Shown one piece after another: positions 6,786 to 13,963 of a stretch of 14,653 bases of DNA. The DNA comes from RUG11247 sp045649485 (lineage in GTDB: Bacteria; Bacillota; Clostridia; Christensenellales; Aristaeellaceae): positions 1 to 14,653 of the forward strand of contig JAZRPZ010000110.1 in assembly GCA_045649485.1 (NCBI GenBank). The letters run 5' to 3'. The position numbers were made by a program, and so were the translations under genes. Every line of letters starts with the position of its first letter. The stretch's first letter is position 1. The notes beneath the pieces were generated by a model. That model worked only from the letters and a program-made list of their open reading frames with translations, was not told the origin of the DNA and ran no database searches.

Positions 6786-6845
6786 CCGGGCACCTGCGCT
6801 TGAGAATCCCTTGAAAAAGGGGAGTTTGACAGGATATATTGTCCG

Positions 6846-6878
6846 TCCGTGCCCTGGGGACCGCCCCCGGGGCACGGA
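6846..6878 (+). terminator. GC-rich hairpin after the ABC operon, weak T tract
   Basis: TCCGTGCCC (6846-6854) pairs with GGGCACGGA (6870-6878). Pairing continues inward through one G-T pair and four G-C pairs to a 5-base loop, giving about 14 base pairs. Only a short, interrupted T stretch follows (TATCTTTT). It may be a 3' stabilising hairpin or an auxiliary terminator ahead of the stronger one at 6891. Confidence 0.6.
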
Positions 6879-6890
6879 TATCTTTTCGCA

Positions 6891-6928
6891 AAAAAGCCGG
6901 AGCGTATGCTCCGGCTTTTTGTTTTTTT
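6891..6928 (+). terminator. Rho-independent terminator of the marR-ABC operon
   Basis: AAAAAGCCGGAGC (6891-6903), GTAT loop, GCTCCGGCTTTTT (6908-6920), then G and seven T. The 13-base-pair stem is perfect and the T run is long. It closes the MarR/ABC transcription unit. Confidence 0.95.
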
Positions 6929-6958
6929 GCCGGGGATTGTTTCTTCTTTGTTCATATA

Positions 6959-6987
6959 TTTCCGATATTTTTGGTGTATTATATAAT
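6959..6987 (+). promoter_or_regulatory. Probable promoter of the HtrA-like gene
   Basis: A perfect TATAAT at 6982-6987, 26 bases before the start codon. The best-spaced -35 (TTTCCG, 6959-6964) is poor, so a weak or activator-dependent promoter is likely. The surrounding 6940-6990 stretch is AT-rich. Confidence 0.45.
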
Positions 6988-7012
6988 AAGCAAATAGAGG
7001 AGGATATATCTT

Positions 7013-8308
7013 ATGAAAAGAAGATACGGTCTCTGCAGCATTATGGCATGTGTCGTGCTGACTGCGATATTCTGTACAGCGTTTGCATTTGCCGAAACCG
7101 ATGTAAGGGCGCAGAATTCAAACCCTGCCAGCTATGTGATAGAGGACAATAACCCCGCCATATATGTTGCGCAGCGCAACGCAAACTCCGTTGTTGGTGT
7201 TATCGTGAATGCTGAAGTGCAGAGCTATTACAGCAATGAATCCGGCATGCAGGAAATATCCGAAGGCTCCGGCGTGGTAATCGATGACAACGGCTACATC
7301 ATTACCAATTATCATGTTGTATCCGAGGGCAGCCATTTCCAGATACTTATGCCCGAAGGCGATATCGTCGAGGCAGAGATGGTAGGCTACGATTCATCCG
7401 TTGACCTTGCGGTGCTCAAAGTGTCCGACGAGGATGCAAAAAGGCTCACACCTGCTGCTATCGGCGATGTGAAGCGTCTTTCCGTAGGCTCCACCGTAAT
7501 CGCTATCGGCAACCCCGGCGGACAGACCCTTTCCAACACCGTTACCAGCGGCATCATCTCCTGCCTCGAGCGTCAGGTGGACGCCAGCAACACCTCGCGC
7601 ACCGTGGACTATATCCAGCATGACGCGCCCATTTCCAGCGGCAATTCCGGCGGCGGCCTGTTTGATGTAAACGGCAATCTTATCGGTATCAATACCCTGA
7701 AGTACGCCAGCAGCTACTACACCTCTGCTTCTTACGAAGGTCTCGGCTTTGCCATTCCTATTGATTATGCCTACGATATCGCAGTGCAGATCATCGAGGA
7801 CGGCCGCGTACGCAGACTGGGAATCGGCGTTACCGTATATGAAGTTACCGGCGCTGAAGAGCCCACCGATACCGAGACTCCCACCGGTCTGTATGTTGTA
7901 TCCGTCTCCGAAAACGGACCTGCGGCAAAGGCCGGTATACTGCCCAATGATTTCATTATCGGCATCAACGGCGAGCGTCTCTATGAAATGAAGGATCTCA
8001 CCGATGTTACCGATGCAAGCAGCGAAGGTGACAAGGTGACCATCACTGTTGCCCGTTATGTTGAGGCAGGTGCCGAAAGGGAGAAGGGCGGCATATTCGG
8101 CGGATTCAATCAGACTTCTTCTGCCGATAATTACGGCTATGGCTACGGCTATGGTTATCCCTACGGAAACTACGGCGGTTACGGCAGCTACGGCTATCCC
8201 TTCGGTAACTATGGCAACTACGGCAATTACGGCAACTACTACCAGCAGACTCCCGCATATGAGCTGCAGATACTGGAATTCGAGGTCGCTCTCGAATACC
8301 TGAACTGA
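7013..8308 (+). CDS. Secreted HtrA/DegP-like trypsin-fold serine protease with PDZ domain and Tyr/Gly-rich insert
   Basis: A 431-residue extracytoplasmic protease of the kind that degrades or refolds damaged envelope proteins. A cleavable signal peptide fits residues 1-27 (basic MKRR, hydrophobic core, cleavage after AFA before ETD). The protease domain is at about 45-260 with all three catalytic residues visible: His101 in NYHVV, Asp131 in SVDLAVL and Ser212 in GNSGGG. A PDZ domain spans about 265-431. Its strand DKVTITVARY (from 340) is followed by a long insertion including residues 373-414, with 15 Tyr and 13 Gly in 42 residues, before a last strand LQILEFEVALEYL closes the domain. Most HtrA proteins have only a short hairpin there. 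Start supported by GAGGAGG at 6997-7003. It stands alone between two terminators, so it is probably monocistronic. Many Bacillota HtrA proteins are membrane-anchored; this one looks released or wall-associated. Confidence 0.93.
   Translation: MKRRYGLCSIMACVVLTAIFCTAFAFAETDVRAQNSNPASYVIEDNNPAIYVAQRNANSVVGVIVNAEVQSYYSNESGMQEISEGSGVVIDDNGYIITNYHVVSEGSHFQILMPEGDIVEAEMVGYDSSVDLAVLKVSDEDAKRLTPAAIGDVKRLSVGSTVIAIGNPGGQTLSNTVTSGIISCLERQVDASNTSRTVDYIQHDAPISSGNSGGGLFDVNGNLIGINTLKYASSYYTSASYEGLGFAIPIDYAYDIAVQIIEDGRVRRLGIGVTVYEVTGAEEPTDTETPTGLYVVSVSENGPAAKAGILPNDFIIGINGERLYEMKDLTDVTDASSEGDKVTITVARYVEAGAEREKGGIFGGFNQTSSADNYGYGYGYGYPYGNYGGYGSYGYPFGNYGNYGNYGNYYQQTPAYELQILEFEVALEYLN
8129..8254 (+). repeat. 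Tyr/Gly-rich coding repeat (YG and NYG units)
   Basis: In-frame run encoding (YG)4-type units, then NYG units, the latter as four near-identical 9-base AAYTAYGGC copies. Short tandem units of this kind can gain or lose copies by slippage without breaking the frame. It sits inside the PDZ domain of the HtrA-like protease. Confidence 0.9.
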
Positions 8309-8320
8309 GTTTAGTCTCTG

Positions 8321-8353
8321 ATCCGCCCGGATATATTCCGGGCGGATATTTTT
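8321..8353 (+). terminator. Rho-independent terminator of the HtrA-like gene
   Basis: ATCCGCCCGGA (8321-8331), 5-base loop, TCCGGGCGGAT (8337-8347), then ATTTTT. The 11-base-pair stem is perfect and begins 12 bases after the stop codon. Confidence 0.93.
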
Positions 8354-8476
8354 GCATTTTGGGCAAAATGGTGGCATTTACTGTGCAGAGTGATTATTTA
8401 CACATATAATGTGGATAACTTACGGGCGTGTATGATAGAATTGTATCAATGCTTATAATATCAGGGAGGTTATTTC

Positions 8477-9940
8477 GTGCTGGCTAAGATAAAGAATCTG
8501 TTCGGCGCACAGGACATGACCGTTGGCAAGCCTATGTCCAACATCCTCAAGTTCGCGCTGCCGCTGCTTATCGGCAACATTGCTCAGCAGCTGTACTCCA
8601 CCGTTGACTCCATCGTGGTAGGCAAGTACTGCTCCGTTGCCCGCAACGGTTACACCGGCGTTGACGCTCTGGCTGCCATCGGCGCTTCCATGCCCATCAT
8701 GAACATGCTGCTCGTACTGTTCATGGCCGTTTCCACCGGCGCAGGCATCATGGTCGCCCAGTATTTCGGCGCCCGTGAAAAGGAACGTCTTTCCCGCTGC
8801 ATCGGCACTTCCGTTACCCTTATTGCAATTTCTTCCCTCATGATCACCGTGATCGGCGTACCTCTCGCCGGTCCGCTTCTTGAAATGATCAAGACCCCCG
8901 CCAATTACATGGATCCTGCAAGGGTATATCTTGTGATCTGCTTCTGGGGCATGATCGGTTCCGGTTTCTACAACATCATTTCCGGTATCCTGCGCGGTCT
9001 GGGTGATTCCTTCTATCCGCTGGTATTCCTCGTTGTTGCCGCAGTGCTGAATATCGTGCTCGATATCTGGTTCGTTGCCGGTCTCAACATGGGTGTAGCC
9101 GGCGCCGCACTGGCTACCATCATCTCTCAGGGCGTATCTGCCGTGCTGTGCATCATCCGCCTGTGCAAGATGAAGGATATCATCACTGTAAACGCCAAGA
9201 GCCTGAAGCCCGATTTCAAGATCGGCATGCAGGTACTGAAGCTGGGTCTGCCCTCCGGCATCACTCAGGCTGTGTTCTCCCTGGCAATGGTATTCGTACA
9301 GGCTCTCACCAATCAGATGAGCTACGTACTGCCCAGCGGCGAGATCACCTATTTCGTACCCGCCATCTCCATCGCCGTAATGCGTGTTGACGGCTTCGCG
9401 ATGATGCCCAACTTCACCTTCGGTCTGGCGATCTCCACCTACATCGGTCAGAACCTGGGCGCACGCCGTCAGGACCGCGTACAGCCCGGTATCAACGCCT
9501 GCCTGAAGCTGGCTACCATAGTTTCCATCGGTCTGATCGTGGCGCTGCTGTTCTTCGGCAAGAACCTCATCGGTCTGTTCGTAAACAAGGAGACCACCGA
9601 TCCCGCTATCTACGATATGGTAATCAACCAGGGCGGCCGCGCGCTGAGCATTCTGGCAGTCGGCTACCTCGCCATGGCATTCAGCCAGGTATTCGGCGGC
9701 GTACTGCGCGCTGCAGGCGATACCGTTTCCACCATGGTAATATCCATGATCACCACTGTTGCGCTGCGCGTGCCTGCCGCATACCTGATGGCAAGCCTCA
9801 ATAAGAGCGCCACCTGGCCTCACGGTCATCCCGATGCACTGTTCATCTCTCTGATGGCCAGTTGGGTCATCGGCGCCGTGCTTACCTACTTTGTATACCA
9901 CAGGGGCAAGTGGAAGGAAAAGGATCTTATCAACGAATAA
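8477..9940 (+). CDS. MATE-family multidrug/cation exporter
   Basis: A 487-residue, about 12-helix membrane protein of the NorM/DinF-like MATE family, which exports cationic or other compounds using a Na+ or H+ gradient. Two MATE halves are visible: the first opens with FALPLLIGNIAQQLYSTVDS near residue 30 and holds VDALAAIGAS and STGAGIMVAQYFGAR; the second holds GLPSGITQAVFSLAM near residue 260, FGLAISTYIGQNLGA and the VFGGVLRAAGDT segment. Length and order are normal. It starts with GTG at 8477, fixed by AGGGAGG 6-8 bases upstream. The 168 bases before it hold the previous terminator, a small inverted repeat CATTTT/AAAATG (8355-8370), a TATAAT at 8405-8410 with a poor -35, and an isolated DnaA-box-like TGTGGATAA. 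It has its own terminator, so it is probably monocistronic. Substrate unknown. Codon use is strongly biased (ATC and CTG preferred, ATA rare). Confidence 0.94.
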   Translation: MLAKIKNLFGAQDMTVGKPMSNILKFALPLLIGNIAQQLYSTVDSIVVGKYCSVARNGYTGVDALAAIGASMPIMNMLLVLFMAVSTGAGIMVAQYFGAREKERLSRCIGTSVTLIAISSLMITVIGVPLAGPLLEMIKTPANYMDPARVYLVICFWGMIGSGFYNIISGILRGLGDSFYPLVFLVVAAVLNIVLDIWFVAGLNMGVAGAALATIISQGVSAVLCIIRLCKMKDIITVNAKSLKPDFKIGMQVLKLGLPSGITQAVFSLAMVFVQALTNQMSYVLPSGEITYFVPAISIAVMRVDGFAMMPNFTFGLAISTYIGQNLGARRQDRVQPGINACLKLATIVSIGLIVALLFFGKNLIGLFVNKETTDPAIYDMVINQGGRALSILAVGYLAMAFSQVFGGVLRAAGDTVSTMVISMITTVALRVPAAYLMASLNKSATWPHGHPDALFISLMASWVIGAVLTYFVYHRGKWKEKDLINE

Positions 9941-9942
9941 TA

Positions 9943-9980
9943 AAAAAATACCCGCATTCGGCTGAATGCGGGTATTTTTT
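9943..9980. terminator. Bidirectional rho-independent terminator after the MATE gene
   Basis: AAAAAATACCCGCATTC (9943-9959), GGCT loop, GAATGCGGGTATTTTTT (9964-9980). The inverted repeat is perfect over 17 bases, with A and T runs on both sides, so it can stop transcription in either direction. It begins right after the MATE stop codon. Confidence 0.95.
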
Positions 9981-10073
9981 GTTTTGTCTTATTTTTGTAC
10001 GATTTATATCATGCATAGTTTTTATATATGATGTATTATATAGTAGAATGATTGTGATTTTGGAGGTGTGCCT

Positions 10074-13000
10074 GTGGCAAATCAGCCTGTTCGCAGAGCG
10101 CCGGCGGGAAGACCGCAGCCCGGCAGAAGCTCCGCCCGTAAAGCACCGGCGAAGAAGAGCACTGCCGCAAATTTTTCCGCCCGTAAAGATATACTTATTA
10201 TTGCCATTGTGGGTATCGTCGTAATTGCGGCGGCATTCATATGGCAGTCCATAAATACCGAAGGATTCAATCTGGTAAAGGACGAACCCGGTACCCAGAC
10301 CGCCGCAGTAACAGAAATACATGCAGCGGGCGCGGTACGCATCAACGAGGTAATGTCCGCAAACGATTCCGCATGGTATACCGATGCCGGCGAGACTGCC
10401 GACTGGGTCGAGGTAATGAACACCTCCTCCGATACCATCGATATCGCGGGTTATGTCATTACTCAGACTGCGGATGATACCAACCGCTTTGTATTCCCTT
10501 CCACGGTGCTTGAGCCCGGCGAGTGTGTTGTTGTTTTCTGTGACAGCATTAACCGCAACACCGCAGGTTATGAATACCATGCGCCTTTTGCTATCAGCCG
10601 TGCGGGTGAGAGCGTAATGCTGTTCAACGCTTCCGGCACTGCGGTCGATTCCGTAAACGTACCCGGTCTTTCCAACAACACCGTTTATTCCCGTGTGGAC
10701 GACATGACCTGGGAGATAACCTCCGCTTATACTCCCGGCATGGCAAATACCATGGAAAACCACAATTCCATAACCGATGTTACCGTTGAAAGCCCTGTTA
10801 CGGTAACTGAGGTAATGGCCCGCAACGCCACCTATGATACCGACGGTTCCGGCCGTTATTACGATTACATAGAGATATACAATGCATCCGGCGAGGATAT
10901 TGATATCTCCGGATACCACCTCAGTGACGCCCGTGATGATGTTATGAAGTGGACTTTCCCCAGCGGAACGGTCATCGGCGCAGGCCAGTATATACTGGTA
11001 TATGCCGCCAATGCCGATATGGACGGCCTGTACGCCGGATTCGGTCTTTCTTCTGAGGGCGAGATGGTGGTGCTGTCCAATGAAAAAGGCCAGCTTATCC
11101 AGATAGTGGAATTCGGCCTTTCCGCCAGCGATCAGGCATGGTCTCTGGATCAGGACGGAACATTCAAAAATACTCTGCCGCCCACTCCGGGCATGGCCAA
11201 TACTCAGGAGAGCGCCGCGCTGATCTCAGATCGGTTCGCGGCGCAAAATGGTATTGGGGTATATATAACCGAGATCGCAGCTTCGACGACAACGGCAAAG
11301 TACGATTGGGTTGAGATATATAACGGCACATCCGGCACAGTCGATATTTCCGGCTACGGTTTGTCGGATGATTCGGGTACGCCCCGCAAATGGCAGTTTC
11401 CTGCCGGCACTGTACTGCAGCCCGGCGAATATATGGGCGTTTACTGCACCGGACTTATCGGCATAGAGGACACTTTTCCCACCACAGATTTTGCTCTCAA
11501 TGCAGAAGGCGGATATCATGTGACGCTTTCCGATCCTGCCGGAAGGGTGTTCGACAGGATATACCTGCCAATGCAGCATTCCGATATAACCTACGGCAGA
11601 AAGACCGGCCAGAACGGTCGCTGCTATTACTTTACCACTCCGACTCCCATTGCGGATAACTACGGCGAAAGCTATCCCCGCAAGGCTTCCGAAGCCGGTT
11701 ATTCCGTCAAGGGCGGCGCGTTCGATTACGGTGATGTGATAGTGCTGGAGCTCACTGCAGAGCCGGGTGATCTTATATTCTATACAACGGACTGTACTGA
11801 ACCCACTACCGAATCCAACCTGTATACCGGCCCCATTACCATTACCGATACAACGATAATACGCACAAGAGTATATTCCGACGGTGCGCTGGAATCTTAC
11901 ATGAACTGCCAGTCCTATCTTTTCGGAATAGATCATACGGTACGGGTCGTATCGCTGGTAAGCGACCCGGACGGACTGTTCGGCTATGAAAACGGCATAC
12001 TGGTAAAGGGCCCCAATGCTACGGATAAACATCCCTATGGTTCCATGAACAGGGGCGCCAACTTCTGGATGGACTGGGAGAGAGAAGCGCACATCGAGAT
12101 GTTTGATGAAAACGGCAATGTGATGATCTCTCAGGAATGCGGTATAAAGCTTCACGGTCAGTACAGCCGTGCCGAATCCCAGAAAGCCTTCAAGGTATAC
12201 GCCCGCAACCGCTACAGCGGCGAAAACACTTTCGTGGCGCCTATTTTTACCAACAGAGACTATCAGGAATACAGCTCGTTCCTGCTGCGTGCATCCGGTC
12301 AGGATATCGACAAGACCCGCATGCGTGATTCCATACTGACCTCTCTTGCGGAAGATACCGGTGTTTATTATCAGGAGACCGAGCTCTGCGTTGTATACCT
12401 CAACGGCGAGTATTACGGTCACTATAACATCCGCGAACACGTAAATGCCGAGTCCATCTGTCAGTTCCACGGCTGGGAAGGACAGGAGGACGATATCGAC
12501 CTTGTAAAGGCCAATACGAACCTTATGCAGGGTTCCGATGACAGCTATCAGGCGCTGCTCAAGTGGGTGAAGAATAACGACACCTCTACCGATGCGGCAT
12601 ATGACGTTATAGCTTCCGTTATCGATGTGGATAACTTCATTGCTTATATGGCGCTGGAGATATTCACCGGCAATACCGATACGCTGAACGTAAAAAGATA
12701 CCGCAATGCCAACGAGGACGGATTGTGGCGCTGGTGTCTGTTTGATCTCGACTGGGCCTTTACCACGGATACCAACTCCATCGGCCGTTGGCTTACTCCC
12801 GGCGGTATGGGCAACATGAACCGTACAGACAATACTTTGTTCATTGCCTGCATGAAGAATCCCCGTTTCAGGGATGAATTCCTCACGTATATGGGTAACA
12901 TGATGGCGGATACGTTCACCACCAGAAACATTTACGACAGGACCATGGAGCGCTATGATCTGCTGATGCCAGAAATGGAACAGCATTGTATGCGCTGGGG

Positions 13001-13208
13001 CGAGGCAATGAACGGTTACAGCACCGGCAGGTTTACTGCTTCCGTCAAGGACTTCCTCAAGTACGCATATGCCCGTCCTACAAAGCTGCTCGGATATTTC
13101 CAGGAGTCCATGAAGCTTTCCGATGCGGAGATGGAGCACTACTTCGGCGGCGCTTATGACGCTATAGAGGAATTCGAAGTCTATTACAACAACGGGCTTG
13201 TTGAATAA
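10074..13208 (+). CDS. Membrane-anchored CotH-kinase protein with three lamin-tail domains and a chitobiase-like domain
   Basis: A 1044-residue protein. Residues 1-38 are a basic Ala/Pro/Lys/Arg tail, 39-59 one membrane helix, and the rest should face outward. Three lamin-tail domains follow at about 86-225, 242-375 and 393-525, each with the pattern D-[WY]-[VI]-E...D-I-[AS]-G-Y and the first two ending TPGMANT. A chitobiase/hexosaminidase C-terminal-like domain (FYTTD...TEPT) lies at about 547-620. The CotH kinase domain at about 622-1010 shows IKLHGQYSR (from 691), NIREHVNAE (785-793) and the metal-binding-type FDLDWAF (890-896). CotH of Bacillus is an atypical protein kinase that phosphorylates spore coat proteins. 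GTG at 10074 is preferred over GTG at 10068, which lies within the TGGAGGTG ribosome binding site. A VTC polymerase gene follows after 15 bases. The 93 bases upstream are AT-rich with TATAGT at 10039-10044 but no clear -35. Kinase activity is inferred. Confidence 0.92.
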   Translation: MANQPVRRAPAGRPQPGRSSARKAPAKKSTAANFSARKDILIIAIVGIVVIAAAFIWQSINTEGFNLVKDEPGTQTAAVTEIHAAGAVRINEVMSANDSAWYTDAGETADWVEVMNTSSDTIDIAGYVITQTADDTNRFVFPSTVLEPGECVVVFCDSINRNTAGYEYHAPFAISRAGESVMLFNASGTAVDSVNVPGLSNNTVYSRVDDMTWEITSAYTPGMANTMENHNSITDVTVESPVTVTEVMARNATYDTDGSGRYYDYIEIYNASGEDIDISGYHLSDARDDVMKWTFPSGTVIGAGQYILVYAANADMDGLYAGFGLSSEGEMVVLSNEKGQLIQIVEFGLSASDQAWSLDQDGTFKNTLPPTPGMANTQESAALISDRFAAQNGIGVYITEIAASTTTAKYDWVEIYNGTSGTVDISGYGLSDDSGTPRKWQFPAGTVLQPGEYMGVYCTGLIGIEDTFPTTDFALNAEGGYHVTLSDPAGRVFDRIYLPMQHSDITYGRKTGQNGRCYYFTTPTPIADNYGESYPRKASEAGYSVKGGAFDYGDVIVLELTAEPGDLIFYTTDCTEPTTESNLYTGPITITDTTIIRTRVYSDGALESYMNCQSYLFGIDHTVRVVSLVSDPDGLFGYENGILVKGPNATDKHPYGSMNRGANFWMDWEREAHIEMFDENGNVMISQECGIKLHGQYSRAESQKAFKVYARNRYSGENTFVAPIFTNRDYQEYSSFLLRASGQDIDKTRMRDSILTSLAEDTGVYYQETELCVVYLNGEYYGHYNIREHVNAESICQFHGWEGQEDDIDLVKANTNLMQGSDDSYQALLKWVKNNDTSTDAAYDVIASVIDVDNFIAYMALEIFTGNTDTLNVKRYRNANEDGLWRWCLFDLDWAFTTDTNSIGRWLTPGGMGNMNRTDNTLFIACMKNPRFRDEFLTYMGNMMADTFTTRNIYDRTMERYDLLMPEMEQHCMRWGEAMNGYSTGRFTASVKDFLKYAYARPTKLLGYFQESMKLSDAEMEHYFGGAYDAIEEFEVYYNNGLVE

Positions 13209-13223
13209 GGGGGGGAGGAGCGT

Positions 13224-13931
13224 ATGCAGGAAAACAAACGCCAGTCCATGCCTGCAAGGCATGAGCTGAAGTATTATGTAAACGCCGCAGAGATAGCGGC
13301 ACTGCGCATGAGGCTTTTCCCGATAATGGAACTGGACAAGCATTGCCAGAACGGTCCCTACGCTATAAGATCGCTGTATTTCGATGATGCCTTTGATACC
13401 GCATATTACGATAAGCAGTTCGGCGTCATGCACCGCGACAAGTACCGCATCCGCATTTACAACAATTCCGATGAGGTCATTTTCCTTGAGCGCAAGCGCA
13501 AGGCGGGCGATCTTATACAGAAGTCATCGGTACGTATTACCCGTCGTCTTGCCGAAAGGCTGATAGAGGGCGACCCCAGAGGATTGCAGAACTCGTCCAA
13601 TGAGCTCATGCAGGATATGTTCGTTCAGATGCGCACAAAGCTGCTGAGACCGAAGGTTATTGTGGATTATGTGCGTGAGGCATATGTGCATCCCGTTGAG
13701 GATGTACGCATAACTCTGGATATGCAGCTGCGTACCGGTATGAAGAACGTGGACATATTCGATCCGAATATCATGACAGTCAATCCTCATGACCGCGATC
13801 TTGAGATACTCGAGGTCAAATACAACCGCTATCTGCCCGCGCATATAGCCGGAATGCTGTACGGACTCAGCGCAGACCGCAGCGCCATTTCCAAATACGT
13901 TATCTGCAGAAAATTCGAACCGCTGAAGTGA
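13224..13931 (+). CDS. VTC-domain polyphosphate polymerase family protein
   Basis: A 235-residue protein made almost wholly of the VTC domain, a triphosphate-tunnel fold that in yeast Vtc4 builds polyphosphate from ATP. Expected tunnel residues are visible: ELKYYV near the start (Lys16), RSLYFDD (49-55), the RxRxY motif at 75-79 (YRIRIY), ExK at 89-91 (LERKRK), Lys100, and a second ExK at 197-199 (LEVKY), followed by SKY at 223-225 near the end. There is no signal peptide or membrane helix, so it should act in the cytosol or on the inner membrane face. The start has a GGAGG site (13214-13218). It lies between the CotH-kinase gene (15-base gap) and the DUF4956 gene (32-base gap), probably one operon. 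Whether it makes polyphosphate here or transfers phosphate to another acceptor is not shown by the sequence. Confidence 0.93.
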   Translation: MQENKRQSMPARHELKYYVNAAEIAALRMRLFPIMELDKHCQNGPYAIRSLYFDDAFDTAYYDKQFGVMHRDKYRIRIYNNSDEVIFLERKRKAGDLIQKSSVRITRRLAERLIEGDPRGLQNSSNELMQDMFVQMRTKLLRPKVIVDYVREAYVHPVEDVRITLDMQLRTGMKNVDIFDPNIMTVNPHDRDLEILEVKYNRYLPAHIAGMLYGLSADRSAISKYVICRKFEPLK

Positions 13932-13963
13932 TGGCGGATCGCTAATTACAGGAGGGTATAACA

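Noticed and set aside
4524..6875. A 783-codon open frame on the - strand opposite the ABC subunit 2 gene
   Set aside because: It is fully antisense to a conserved gene, has biased low-complexity composition, no ribosome binding site and no recognisable domain. It is open because the sense gene's codon bias avoids the triplets that would be stops.
8129..8254. Possible CRISPR or intergenic tandem repeat
   Set aside because: The repeats are in frame within the protease gene, have 6- and 9-base units, and have no spacers.
8410..8418. TGTGGATAA, the complement of the perfect DnaA box TTATCCACA, upstream of the MATE gene, with a looser TTTACACA nearby
   Set aside because: Only one exact copy, no cluster, no AT-rich unwinding region, and no dnaA, dnaN or rpmH nearby. 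A match this short is expected by chance at about this frequency.
8453..9901. A 482-codon open frame on the - strand opposite the MATE gene
   Set aside because: Mirror of a strongly codon-biased membrane gene; composition rich in His, Gln, Asp and Gly with no family resemblance.
11226..13433. A 735-codon open frame on the - strand opposite the CotH and VTC genes
   Set aside because: It crosses the boundary between two well-supported genes on the other strand and has no ribosome binding site or domain.
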